Shown here: in pieces, positions 1 through 8,339 of the stretch
How positions within the stretch are numbered: position 1 is the first letter of the stretch
Layout of the letters: each line of letters starts with the position of its first letter
Source: Chitinophaga pendula
GTDB taxonomy: Bacteria; Bacteroidota; Bacteroidia; Chitinophagales; Chitinophagaceae
DNA length: 64,000 nt
Direction of reading: 5' to 3'
Assembly (NCBI RefSeq): GCF_020386615.1
Contig: NZ_CP077769.1
Location: forward strand, 2,666,001 to 2,730,000
Position numbers and translations under genes: made by a program
Notes under the pieces: generated by a model
Databases searched by the model: none
What the model was told of the DNA's origin: nothing
The model's input: only the letters and a program-made list of their open reading frames with translations

Positions 1-489
1 GCTCATTTCCTGTTGGTGATACGGGCGTTGCGGTTGCTCCGGGTATTCCGTGTGTTCAAGCTGGTACAGTTCGTCAATGAAAGCCAGCAGTTGTTATTTG
101 CACTGAGGGCGAGCAGACGTAAGATATCTGTATTCCTGTTTTTCATTTTGTTGCTGACTGTCATCATGGGTACTATTATGTATGTGGTAGAGTCGTCGTA
201 TAATTCGGGTTTTACGAGTATCCCGGTGAGTGTGTATTGGGCGGTGGTGACGCTGACAACTGTTGGTTATGGTGATATAGCGCCGGTTACGCCATTGGGT
301 CAGGCGATATCTGCGGTGATCATGATCATGGGGTATGCTATTATTGCGGTGCCTACGGGTATTGTGACGGTGGAGATGAATCGTTTGCAGCATGCCGGTG
401 ATATTAAATTGCAAGTATGTCCACACTGTATGAAAGAGTCGCTGGATGCGGATGCGGTGTATTGCAAACACTGTGGTAGTAAGTTGTGA
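1..489 (+). CDS. Voltage-gated-type potassium channel, C-terminal part (5' end outside window)
   Basis: The reading frame is open from the first base, so the N-terminus lies outside the window. What remains starts in an arginine-rich S4-like helix (RALRLLRVFRVFK), then a hydrophobic S5 helix, a pore loop with the selectivity filter TTVGYGD, and an S6 helix. This is the core of a 6-TM ion-transport (Kch/KvAP-like) channel in the inner membrane, expected to conduct K+. The last ~25 residues form a zinc-ribbon-like CxxC...CxxC pair (CPHC and CKHC), an unusual cytoplasmic tail for a channel that may act as a sensor or assembly module. The next gene follows after 35 bp on the same strand. Family assignment is secure; the ribbon's role is inference. 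Confidence 0.9.
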   Translation, partial: AHFLLVIRALRLLRVFRVFKLVQFVNESQQLLFALRASRRKISVFLFFILLLTVIMGTIMYVVESSYNSGFTSIPVSVYWAVVTLTTVGYGDIAPVTPLGQAISAVIMIMGYAIIAVPTGIVTVEMNRLQHAGDIKLQVCPHCMKESLDADAVYCKHCGSKL

Positions 490-524
490 CCTTATTTTAA
501 ACGAAAGACCTAATTAGCGTTGTT

Positions 525-1697
525 ATGATATTGACATCACTGCTGGATAATGATTTCTATAAGTTTACGATGCAACATTGTGTAATCAAGTTGTTTCCGA
601 AGGCGAGGGCGCGTTACCGGTTTATTAACCGGGGAGGGCATCGTTATCCACCGGGTTTTGACCAGGTGTTGCGGCAGGCAGTGGATGATATGGCACAGTT
701 GCGGTTATCACGGGAGGAGCAGGCGTATCTGCGGGTGACGTGTCCGTACCTGGACCCTACGTATCTGGACTTCCTGCAAGGTTACCGTTATGATCCATCG
801 GAGGTGCATATTTTACAGCATGGGGATCAGCTGGAGGTAACGGTGGAAGGATACTGGTACCGGACGATCCTTTGGGAGGTGCCGTTGATGTCTTTGATCT
901 GTGAGTTGTATTATAAGCTTACGGGGCAGCAGCGTATGCCGGATGAGGCGGTGATACAGCGGAGTAAGGAGAAGATCGTCCGGTATAAGGAGATGGGTAT
1001 TACGATTGCGGATTTCGGGTCCCGGCGCCGGCATTCTTATGCGGTACATAAGCTGGTGGTGCAGACGCTGAAGCAGTATGGGGAGGGATGTTTTATTGGT
1101 AGCAGCAATGTGCATTTGGCTATGCGGAGTGGTATCAAGCCGATTGGTACCCATGCGCATGAGTGGTTTATGTTTCACGCTGCGAAGTATGGTTTTAAGA
1201 TGGCTAATATGCTGGGGTTGGAGCATTGGGTGCAGGTATACCGGGGTGATCTGGGGATTGCGTTGTCGGACACGTATACTACGCGGGTATTTTTTGAGCA
1301 ATTCGATAAGAAGTTTTCCAAGTTATTTGACGGTGTGCGTCATGACAGTGGGGATCCATTGAGTTTTGCGGCGCAGACGATCGCACATTATCAGCGGATG
1401 GGTATAGACCCGTTGTCGAAGACGATCATTTTTTCTGACGGTCTGAACGAGGAGAAGGTGGCCCGTATTGCGGATTATTGCCGTGGGCAGGTGGGTATGT
1501 CGTTTGGTATAGGTACTAACTTCACGAATGATGTTGGGTTGGAGCCGTTGAATATTGTGATCAAGATGTACGAGGCCTATCCGGAGGATGCGGCGCAGTG
1601 GACGCCGGTGGTCAAGTTATCTGATATCAATGGTAAATATACGGGTGATCCCCGCATGATTGCGTTGGCGAAGGCGATGCTAGATATTCCGGAATAG
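525..1697 (+). CDS. pncB: Nicotinate phosphoribosyltransferase
   Basis: 390 residues, the normal length for bacterial PncB. It makes nicotinate mononucleotide from nicotinate and PRPP with ATP hydrolysis, the entry step of NAD salvage. The N-terminus (LLDNDFYKFTMQ) is the family hallmark that binds substrate, and GTHAHEW near residue 208 carries the histidine expected to be phosphorylated. The later HDSGDP and SFGIGTNFTND segments fit the PRPP-binding barrel. It ends 9 bp before the convergent metallopeptidase gene, with no room for a separate terminator. Confidence 0.96.
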   Translation: MILTSLLDNDFYKFTMQHCVIKLFPKARARYRFINRGGHRYPPGFDQVLRQAVDDMAQLRLSREEQAYLRVTCPYLDPTYLDFLQGYRYDPSEVHILQHGDQLEVTVEGYWYRTILWEVPLMSLICELYYKLTGQQRMPDEAVIQRSKEKIVRYKEMGITIADFGSRRRHSYAVHKLVVQTLKQYGEGCFIGSSNVHLAMRSGIKPIGTHAHEWFMFHAAKYGFKMANMLGLEHWVQVYRGDLGIALSDTYTTRVFFEQFDKKFSKLFDGVRHDSGDPLSFAAQTIAHYQRMGIDPLSKTIIFSDGLNEEKVARIADYCRGQVGMSFGIGTNFTNDVGLEPLNIVIKMYEAYPEDAAQWTPVVKLSDINGKYTGDPRMIALAKAMLDIPE

Positions 1698-1706
1698 GGA
1701 TTGTGA

Positions 1707-2573
1707 TCAGAGGTTATCGGAGGCGAAGGTATCGCCCTGGTTGATATCGCCGGTATCGAATCCTTTTTTGAACCAGCGCATACGTTGTGCGGAGGTGCCA
1801 TGTGTGAAGGCATCGGGGACTACCCTACCCTGTGATGCTTGTTGCAGTTTATCATCCCCTACGGCGCTGGCAGCTCTCAGTGCTTCTTCAATATCTCCCG
1901 GTTCGAGGATGTTTTCCATTTGTTGTGCATGGTGTGCCCAAACGCCTGCGAGGAAGTCTGCCTGCAGTTCTAGTTTTACGGACATGCGGTTGTAGGCTGT
2001 TTCTGACATGCGTGCGCGCATGGCTTGTACTTTTCTGCTGATGCCCAGCAGGTTTTGTACGTGGTGGCCTACTTCGTGTGCGATGACGTACGCCTGTGCG
2101 AAGTCGCCGGCGGCGTTGAAGCGTTCTTCCATTTCGCGGAAGAAGCTGAGGTCGAGATATACTTTTTGGTCTGCTGGGCAGTAGAATGGGCCCATGGCAG
2201 CCTGGGCGGAGCCGCATCCGGATTCGTCGAGGTCGGAGAACAGCACCAGTTTGGGGGCGCTGTATTGCTGGTTCAATTTACGGAATTGATCTGTCCATAC
2301 ATCTTCGGTGCTGGCGAGTACGGTAGAGATAAAGCGGGCTTGTTCATCGCTGGCGGCGGTGACTGATTTGGAGGGTCCGCTGCCGGCGCCGGTTTGTTGT
2401 TGTGCCTGTTGGATGACCTGTTGTACTTGTTTGGGGTCCTGGTTGAACAGTAGCGCGAGGACGACGATAATGATACCACCTATACCACCTCCGATGCCGA
2501 GGGTTCTCATGCCTCCACCTCCGCCGCGGCGGTCTTCTACATTATCGCTTAGTCTTTTATCTTGCCAGCGCAT
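1707..2573 (-). CDS. Neutral zinc metallopeptidase (YpfJ family), membrane-anchored
   Basis: 288 residues. The N-terminus has a polar cytoplasmic stretch, a glycine-rich segment and one hydrophobic helix (about residues 24-43). After a Gln-rich linker comes the conserved domain of the putative neutral zinc metallopeptidase family (PF04228). HEVGHH near residue 166 provides the two zinc histidines and the catalytic glutamate, and LQADFLAGVW downstream supplies the likely third ligand region. The family, which includes E. coli YpfJ, has no established substrate. Start taken at the ATG at 2573. Confidence 0.9.
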   Translation of the reverse strand: MRWQDKRLSDNVEDRRGGGGGMRTLGIGGGIGGIIIVVLALLFNQDPKQVQQVIQQAQQQTGAGSGPSKSVTAASDEQARFISTVLASTEDVWTDQFRKLNQQYSAPKLVLFSDLDESGCGSAQAAMGPFYCPADQKVYLDLSFFREMEERFNAAGDFAQAYVIAHEVGHHVQNLLGISRKVQAMRARMSETAYNRMSVKLELQADFLAGVWAHHAQQMENILEPGDIEEALRAASAVGDDKLQQASQGRVVPDAFTHGTSAQRMRWFKKGFDTGDINQGDTFASDNL

Positions 2574-2621
2574 ATGGTTGTTTTTTTAGTGCAGCAGCAA
2601 ATTAGTATAAATAGTTGAGTT

Positions 2622-3006
2622 ATGGCGGTGAAGGCGGTAAAAGACCTTCTTTACCCGGTCTAATGGGTGTGTGGCTATTGCTCTCCTGTTTACCAGGGTT
2701 TCACCGGTAAACGGTGGCAGGTGGCCGATCAGGTGTTGTCTGCGGGCGTGGTGTTGCTGTAGATTTGAGCTGTAAACTCACTCATGATGCAGACCATCTT
2801 TTATACGAACGGAGCGGATATTGTTCCTCGATGAGCCGACGACGGGGTTGGATCTGCAGAACCGGGAGCAGGTGCGGCAGTTTCGGGATACCGGTGTGAC
2901 GATCTTTCTTACGCCCCATTGTCTATGAACACTGTGCCACACTGGTTGGCTGCTTGCGTTGGCATTCTGGTGGGCGGTAGGAGCGTATCGTACGGCGGTG
3001 GGATAG
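2622..3006 (+). pseudogene. Decayed ABC exporter gene (DrrA-like ATPase plus possible permease tail)
   Basis: No intact frame, but four short stretches in order match an ABC exporter. At 2622-2648, AVKAVKDL resembles the ATPase N-terminus. At about 2720-2820, in another frame, GVV..VD...KLT....LLYERSGY resembles the Q-loop region. At 2818-2925 there is a clear Walker B and D-loop, ILFLDEPTTGLD followed by REQV and VTIFLTPH (H-loop), ending at a stop at 2926. In the same frame after that stop, WLLALAFWWAVGAYR (2947-2991) resembles the last helix of an ABC-2 permease. Walker A and the signature motif are missing. The Walker B part is convincing; the flanking matches are weaker. It reads as a gene lost by frameshift and internal deletions, followed by its terminator hairpin. 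Confidence 0.7.
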
Positions 3007-3032
3007 TTATAGAACGGAAACCATATATAAGC

Positions 3033-3064
3033 AGAAAGGTTGGGTTTTGTGGCCCAACCTTTCT
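3033..3064. terminator. Hairpin terminator, 12-bp perfect stem
   Basis: A perfect 12-bp stem (AGAAAGGTTGGG and its complement) with an 8-nt loop. It lies just after the ABC exporter remnant and 27 bp beyond the end of the convergent thioredoxin-fold gene, so it could serve both directions. Confidence 0.75.
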
Positions 3065-3090
3065 TATATGTATGGAATGCGTGATCCTGA

Positions 3091-4320
3091 TCACCAGGTA
3101 GGCTGGCCATTTTTCATCTTGTTGATGGTGGCATTGAAGTCTGCCCGGTCGCTTTCGGGCAGTGCATTCATTGCTTTTTCTTCCCAGCTGATCGCTTCGT
3201 CTTTTCTGCCCAGTTTGTAGAGCAGGTTGGCGTAGGTGTCGATGAGGGCGGGGGAGTTATTGCCTTCGAAGGAGCGTTTGCTCCAGTCGAGTGCGGCTTC
3301 CAGGCATGCTTTGTCGTCGCATTTTTCGAATACGGTCCAGGCGTAGGTGTTCAGATCGGAAGGAGCTACGTCTTTACCATATTGCTGTATGTAGCTGTTT
3401 ACAGCCGGGCGGAAGTTCACCCAGTCGCCTTTACGCAGGTAGTAGTGTATTTTATTGAATGCTACTATCTTCTTAGCGTATTTGGGATATTGCCGGGTGA
3501 GTTTGCTTTCTATTTTGGTCCAGGTGGCTGGTGTTACGTTGTCTGTAGCCAGTGCCGGTTTAACGTATTCATTAGCCAGTATCGTTGTTACTTTCCGATC
3601 GGCTTCTCCTTCTCCCAGTACTTTATCTATTTTTTCGTTTTCGTTGAGGAAGAGCGGGAACCATTTTGATTTGGTGCTGGTAACGGCGCTATTCAGCAGG
3701 CGTATGTTGGCAGGCGTGAGGAGATCTTTCTGGCTGTGGAGGTAGGCGGCGGTCACTTTTTCGCTGTTTGCCTTATCATACAGCTGGGTGCTTGTGGTGG
3801 CGAGTTTGCGCAGGAAGGCGGTATCGCGGCGGCCTTTGTTGAAGGCATCCAGTTGTGTGTAGTATTGTTCTTCCGGGTTGAGTGCCGGTTTTACGCGGGT
3901 GATGAAGGCTTCTGCTGTTTGGGCGCCACCTACTATGCGATGTACGATATGGCCATCAGGGGCGAAGACGAGGAAGGTGGGATAGGCTACCACGTTATAG
4001 TCTTTAGCTATTTTATTGGCATCTGCTCTCCATTTGTTTACTTCTTCATTGTCTTTGTTGGTGGAGTCGAGTTGCACTTTTACGCTGACGAATTTATCGT
4101 TGAAAAAGGCGCCTGCCTGTTCCTGTGGGAAGATGGTATTGCTCATGAATTTGCAGGGGCCGCACCAAGTGGTAAAGCAGTCCATGAAGATGTACTTGTT
4201 TTCTGCTTTGGCTTTTGCTTTCACTTCGGCCCAGCTGAGGCCATGTTCGAAATGTACGCCTTTGTCCTGAGCCATTGCCAGGAAGGGAAGGAATAGGAGC
4301 AAACTTAAGATCCTTTTCAT
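3091..4320 (-). CDS. Exported thioredoxin-fold protein with helical repeat C-terminus
   Basis: 409 residues starting with a signal peptide (MKRILSLLLFLPFLAMAQ), so it acts in the periplasm. Residues about 20-150 form a thioredoxin domain with the redox motif WCGPC at 52-56 and a cis-proline segment (VAYPTFLVFAP). The remaining 250 residues look helical, with a TPR-like end (ALIDTYANLLYKLGRKDEAISWEEKAM). This design is common in Bacteroidota, where such proteins reduce or isomerise disulfides of exported proteins; the substrate is unknown. A 22-bp perfect palindrome lies about 210 bp upstream of the start. Confidence 0.85.
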   Translation of the reverse strand: MKRILSLLLFLPFLAMAQDKGVHFEHGLSWAEVKAKAKAENKYIFMDCFTTWCGPCKFMSNTIFPQEQAGAFFNDKFVSVKVQLDSTNKDNEEVNKWRADANKIAKDYNVVAYPTFLVFAPDGHIVHRIVGGAQTAEAFITRVKPALNPEEQYYTQLDAFNKGRRDTAFLRKLATTSTQLYDKANSEKVTAAYLHSQKDLLTPANIRLLNSAVTSTKSKWFPLFLNENEKIDKVLGEGEADRKVTTILANEYVKPALATDNVTPATWTKIESKLTRQYPKYAKKIVAFNKIHYYLRKGDWVNFRPAVNSYIQQYGKDVAPSDLNTYAWTVFEKCDDKACLEAALDWSKRSFEGNNSPALIDTYANLLYKLGRKDEAISWEEKAMNALPESDRADFNATINKMKNGQPTW

Positions 4321-4527
4321 GATGGTTGGTTTGGTTTTTTTTGAACGAACGATGACATAACAATCCTTTCAGCCGTATGGTGGCTGTCCGGTCAGGTGAT
4401 AATTACAAAGGTTAAACACACCGGGTGATGTGTCTTATTAAGCGAGCGATGCTGTTATAGTTCGGATAGTGATAATGACAGATAGCTGGCTCCAGACGGC
4501 TATACATGTGGTATGTAGCCTCAACAA

Positions 4528-4549
4528 TATAACGAAAAGTTTCGTTATA
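4528..4549. promoter_or_regulatory. 22-bp perfect palindrome, candidate operator
   Basis: TATAACGAAA and its exact inverted copy are separated by AG. With 10 of 10 matching arm bases, it is the best inverted repeat in this part of the window and looks like a dimeric-regulator site. The nearest downstream start is the thioredoxin-fold gene. The 9-mer TATAACGAA also occurs upstream of ohr at 8374. Confidence 0.5.
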
Positions 4550-4611
4550 GCAACAAGCATTTGGGGAATATGGGAGGGATGGTTGTGTGTGATTTAGCTG
4601 TGGCAGGCTAA

Positions 4612-4638
4612 GCCGGCCATCTATGGTCGATGGCCGGC
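4612..4638. terminator. Hairpin after the VioB-like gene
   Basis: A perfect 9-bp GC-rich stem (GCCGGCCAT and its complement) with a 9-nt loop, 43 bp past the stop of the VioB-like gene. No clear U-run follows on the minus strand, so it may terminate weakly or just stabilise the 3' end. Confidence 0.5.
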
Positions 4639-4680
4639 GGGTAAAAAAACGGGATATCAGCTTATCAAGCGGGGCGATTA

Positions 4681-7548
4681 TTATTCGCCTGGTATCATGG
4701 GTTGTGCGATCTGGAATACGGGGCCTGCGTTGAGGCCATCGTTGTTGCCGGAGGGTGTCTGTACGAGATCCTGGGCTTGTATCTGCATGGAGAACATGAT
4801 ACCGATGGCCTCGTGGAGGCATTTTATTTTGTATTGTGTTTGCGACATATTGGTTTTATCGCTTGCCGGGAGTTTATTGTACGCTGCTGTGCTGTTGAAG
4901 GTGGTATTGAGGGCATTCAGCAGTGATTGATAGGTATTGGCGAAGCGTAATGCTAACAGTTTGGCTTTGGAGCCATCGGGGAAGTTGACGAGCCGGGGGT
5001 TGTCGGTGGTGGGCCATACGCCGGCGGGGTCGAAGGGGATGGTAGCGCCGGCGTAGAGGTAGGTCTCTCCTACCTGGACGAGGCGTTTTCCGGCGACGAT
5101 CTCGGCGAATTTGTAGTAGTGGGCCAGTTCGGCGTCGGCGTCGTAAGGGTCCTGGTTGTTGCCTTCTCCCTGTTCTTTGATCTCGTCGATGCCGGCGAGT
5201 GCGGAGTCGAGGTCGGTGACGAGGTGTAGGATGCCGGTGCCATGCCATTCGGTGATCTGATCGGCGGTATTACCGAAGATGAGTTTACCATCGCGGGACA
5301 GCTGTTTCAAGGCATCTTTGATTTCATCGTAGAACCACCCGATGGTGTATACGGTTTCTATGGGTAATTGCTGTGGCCCTACCCCTTTTTGTACGCCGGT
5401 ATTTGGCTGTGGTTTGTTAAAGAGTTGTGGGAAGAGCAGTTTCAGTTTCACTTTCAGCGGGTCTTCGGGTTCTTCGATGGACATGAAGCAATCTCTTACT
5501 TGTTCTATGGAGCAACGTCTGAGATTGACGGTGAGGTCAGCGCGTAGTCCGCCTGGTAGTGGTCCCGGGTAAGCTGGGATGAAGTCTGCATTGTTGAGTG
5601 TGGGGGTGCCACCGATGGCGATGAGGATGTTGCAGGCTTGTGCCATGTGCAGCATTTCTTCCATAACGACGCTGTTGATGAGGGCCGCGACTTCCTGGTT
5701 AGCGCCCTGTTTGATGCTATACAAAGCGGATAGGTAGGGAGGAATGGTGGAGTGTTCGAGTTCGATGGCGATCTGTAAGGCTTTTTTGAGGTCGTCGACG
5801 CTATCGAGGTCCATGTACGTCAGTTCGTCGTCTTGCAGCCAGGTGAGCAGCATGTTACGTTTGGCGGTGGACAGGTCGCGGGTGACCGGCATATAGTTAG
5901 GATCGGTGATATCGGACTGGAATACGTTCTGGAGGATGTATCGTTTTTGTCTGACGGAGGCGTAGTTGCCCAGATCGACGATGGGTTTCATGACCGGGTA
6001 TAGGTCGGCGTACTGCTGAAAGATGGGTTGAACGTCCATGAGCCAGTTGGGTTTGGTGGGCGGTGTGTATCTGCTGAATACGAGGGCGCTGATCAGCTGG
6101 TTACCGTTTTGTATGGCGCCGATGGCCGGTGCGCTGCCGATCTGATAGGAGATGGCGTATACCTGGCCATCGATGTATCCTCTTGGGTTGCCCGGGTTTT
6201 TGACGGAGATCTGCAAGGTGGCGCTGCCATCGGCGGCGGTGGTTACGTTAGCGGGGAAGGTGAATGCGTCGGCGGGTACGTTGACTGTTGTGGGGCCGGG
6301 TATGGGGCCCTGGTAGGCATATCCGATGAGGATAGTGGGATCGAGTATGGCGTATACCTTCACGTTGGGGAGAGGTGATCCGAAAGAGGTGGCATAGAAG
6401 GTGGTGCTTATCTGTGTGGCCGGATCGCTGTCTTTGGCCGGGGGGTCGACGCGGAAAACGTATTCGTCGGCTCTGACGTTGCTGCCATCGGGGGCTTCTG
6501 CGAAGAGCGGGCCGGCGAATGGTCCTACGGACAAAATGACCAGTGGATTGCGCTGTGCGCTATATAGTTGATCGTTTGTGAGGGTAAAGCAGCAGATGCC
6601 AGCTGTTTTGTTGTACCAGTCGCAGTCGAGGTACCGGATCTCTCCTATTACCTGGGGATCTCCTGTTGCGGGTGCGATGGCGAGGTGTAGGCGGCCCTGG
6701 TCCTGGAAGGGACCTCCCGGGGTGAGTGTGGTGAGGCTGTTGCCCATGTCGAGGAACAGGTTGTTACCAACGATCTGTGCGTAGGCATAGTTGTAAGCCA
6801 TGGGGCCGGAGGTAGGAGTCAATGTACGGCCGTATACGAAGTGTTTGGGTTCGGCTGGGAATGGTGTTGAAGTAGCGGCTACGGGGCCGATAGCACCGCT
6901 GATGCGTCCGATAGTGAAGCTGGCGGGTTGGTTGACATCCATCATGAAGCCATCGATATTGAATTTGATGCTGAGGGAGGAGCCTACGGCATCTCCGGAG
7001 AAGGTGCTTGCCAGTTCGGTGAGGTACCTGGAGGATTTGTCATCTACCCATTTTTTGATATGGAGCTGGCTTTGATAGATGGCTGCATACCGTTCATCGC
7101 CGCCCCCTGTGAGGCAACGTCCCCAGAGGTCGCCGAAGGCGGCTACTTCGAAGTCGCTTTGAAAGCTGATGCCGGGGCCGCCGGGGTTGAGGAGTACCTG
7201 GAATCCCCAGAGTTGTGATACGCTCTGGTTTTCGGAGTCGAGGTCGACGATTTTGCCTTCTACCCTTCTGTCGGCTCCGGTGATGGACATACCGATGATG
7301 GGATCGAGTGTGGGGTCATCGCACCAGGAGCCATCTTTGTAATAGACCCTTTGTACGGTACAGCCTACGAGGCGCCAGGCACCGGTGCCTTTGGGATTCC
7401 ACCAGCCATTGTTTGGTCCATTACCAAATTCCTGGAAGTTGGTTTGGAACGTTTGGGTGTTAAAGTGTTCCGGGTCGTTGTTGACGGTGGAAGGGTCAGC
7501 CTGGAATTGTCCGGCGAATTGCAGTCGTGGAGTGTTTAAATAACTCAT
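4681..7548 (-). CDS. VioB/RebD-like protein with C-terminal ferritin-like (iminophenylpyruvate dimer synthase) domain
   Basis: 955 residues, close to VioB and RebD (~1000). In violacein and rebeccamycin synthesis those enzymes couple two imine molecules made from tryptophan by VioA or RebO. The N-terminus (LNTPRLQFAGQFQADPSTVNNDP) matches their opening, and the first ~550 residues are a beta-rich region. The ferritin-like domain has candidate metal ligands in ELEHSTIPPYL (~594), EEMLHMAQ (~629) and AELAHYYKF (~805). No tryptophan oxidase or other pathway gene lies within the window, and the neighbours are stress genes. Similar lone proteins occur in many bacteria, so indole-pigment synthesis should not be assumed. 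Homology is strong; the reaction is unknown. Confidence 0.85.
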   Translation of the reverse strand: MSYLNTPRLQFAGQFQADPSTVNNDPEHFNTQTFQTNFQEFGNGPNNGWWNPKGTGAWRLVGCTVQRVYYKDGSWCDDPTLDPIIGMSITGADRRVEGKIVDLDSENQSVSQLWGFQVLLNPGGPGISFQSDFEVAAFGDLWGRCLTGGGDERYAAIYQSQLHIKKWVDDKSSRYLTELASTFSGDAVGSSLSIKFNIDGFMMDVNQPASFTIGRISGAIGPVAATSTPFPAEPKHFVYGRTLTPTSGPMAYNYAYAQIVGNNLFLDMGNSLTTLTPGGPFQDQGRLHLAIAPATGDPQVIGEIRYLDCDWYNKTAGICCFTLTNDQLYSAQRNPLVILSVGPFAGPLFAEAPDGSNVRADEYVFRVDPPAKDSDPATQISTTFYATSFGSPLPNVKVYAILDPTILIGYAYQGPIPGPTTVNVPADAFTFPANVTTAADGSATLQISVKNPGNPRGYIDGQVYAISYQIGSAPAIGAIQNGNQLISALVFSRYTPPTKPNWLMDVQPIFQQYADLYPVMKPIVDLGNYASVRQKRYILQNVFQSDITDPNYMPVTRDLSTAKRNMLLTWLQDDELTYMDLDSVDDLKKALQIAIELEHSTIPPYLSALYSIKQGANQEVAALINSVVMEEMLHMAQACNILIAIGGTPTLNNADFIPAYPGPLPGGLRADLTVNLRRCSIEQVRDCFMSIEEPEDPLKVKLKLLFPQLFNKPQPNTGVQKGVGPQQLPIETVYTIGWFYDEIKDALKQLSRDGKLIFGNTADQITEWHGTGILHLVTDLDSALAGIDEIKEQGEGNNQDPYDADAELAHYYKFAEIVAGKRLVQVGETYLYAGATIPFDPAGVWPTTDNPRLVNFPDGSKAKLLALRFANTYQSLLNALNTTFNSTAAYNKLPASDKTNMSQTQYKIKCLHEAIGIMFSMQIQAQDLVQTPSGNNDGLNAGPVFQIAQPMIPGE

Positions 7549-7874
7549 AGCAATAATAGGGGGTTTAATAAATATATGTAGATCTGTGAGGGACCGGTCA
7601 TGACAATCGTGCGTGGGCGTGGTGAGGCCTACGTTTAGTTACAGGGTCGCTGAGTAATGGTCGTTGTACCGGTCGAAAGTTGTCTTTTAGATGTTAATGG
7701 TTATCTGCACGGTATGCAGGGATCGTTTAACGGTTATTTTGAGTAATGACTACTATTATCGGTATAGGTTACGAAGCAAAATATTGATAGAGAAGTTGGT
7801 AGGGTAAATATAGGCCGGCTATTCCAAATTACCAAAATTACCCGGTCATGACAATTAAATCATATTACAATATT

Positions 7875-7882
7875 TAATTTTG
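7875..7882 (+). promoter_or_regulatory. Candidate -7 element of ohrR (TAATTTTG)
   Basis: Exact match to the Bacteroidota -7 consensus TAnnTTTG, 20 bp before the ohrR ATG. No convincing -33 TTG is visible at the right distance. Confidence 0.45.
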
Positions 7883-7883
7883 C

Positions 7884-7896
7884 ACAATCAAATTGC
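7884..7896. promoter_or_regulatory. Candidate OhrR operator
   Basis: ACAATCAAATTGC is an imperfect inverted repeat (CAAT/ATTG) resembling the ACAATT-type sites bound by characterised OhrR proteins. It sits between the -7 element and the ohrR start, where a bound repressor would block transcription, which suggests autorepression. Confidence 0.5.
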
Positions 7897-7901
7897 TAAA
7901 A

Positions 7902-8330
7902 ATGGAGCAGCTTAAATTCGAGAACCAGGTATGTTTTCCTTTATATGCGGCTTCGCGTACGGTAACGGCTGCTTACCGGCCGTTGTTGGAGAAGCTGGGC
8001 CTGACGTATCCGCAGTACCTGGTATTGTTGTTGTTGTGGGAGACGAAGGCATTGACGGTGAAGCAGCTTGGGGAGAAGTTGTGGCTGGACAGCGGTACAT
8101 TGACGCCCTTGTTGAAACGGATGGAGAAGAAGGGGTTGATTCGCCGGGAGCGCAGCAAGGCGGACGAGCGTGTAGTAGATATTTTGCTGACGGATGCTGG
8201 GGTGCAGTTGCGCCGGAAGGCGGCGAAGGTACCTGGGCAGTTGTTGGACGAGTTGCGGATGGATGCGCAGGAGTTGATGACGTTGAAGCTTTTGTTAAAC
8301 AAGATTGTGGATCATGTGGAGCCACGTTAA
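7902..8330 (+). CDS. ohrR: Organic-hydroperoxide-sensing MarR-family repressor OhrR
   Basis: 142 residues from the ATG at 7902; an in-frame TTG at 7893 would overlap the operator and is less likely. It is a winged-helix MarR protein. The segment NQVCFPLYAASR places a cysteine at residue 11, the position of the peroxide-sensing Cys in OhrR, which releases DNA when oxidised. YPQYLVLLLLWE and LWLDSGTLTPLLKRMEKKGLI form the dimer and recognition-helix region of the family. Its target is almost certainly ohr, 83 bp downstream on the same strand. Confidence 0.93.
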   Translation: MEQLKFENQVCFPLYAASRTVTAAYRPLLEKLGLTYPQYLVLLLLWETKALTVKQLGEKLWLDSGTLTPLLKRMEKKGLIRRERSKADERVVDILLTDAGVQLRRKAAKVPGQLLDELRMDAQELMTLKLLLNKIVDHVEPR

Positions 8331-8339
8331 CCGGTATTT

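Larger units (their letters stand above)
4321..4680. other. Intergenic region upstream of the thioredoxin-fold gene
   Basis: 360 bp without a supportable gene. It holds the presumed promoter region of the thioredoxin-fold gene, the palindrome at 4528-4549, and the hairpin at 4612-4638 that follows the VioB-like gene. No good TAnnTTTG match was found; AACCTTTG on the minus strand near 4410 is one mismatch away. Confidence 0.6.
7549..7901. other. Divergent control region between VioB-like gene and ohrR
   Basis: About 350 bp without a gene. The 14-mer CCGGTCATGACAAT occurs exactly twice, at 7594-7607 near the VioB-like start and at 7842-7855 near ohrR. Its core TCATGA is palindromic. The right end holds the ohrR -7 element and OhrR-type operator described separately. 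Confidence 0.6.
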
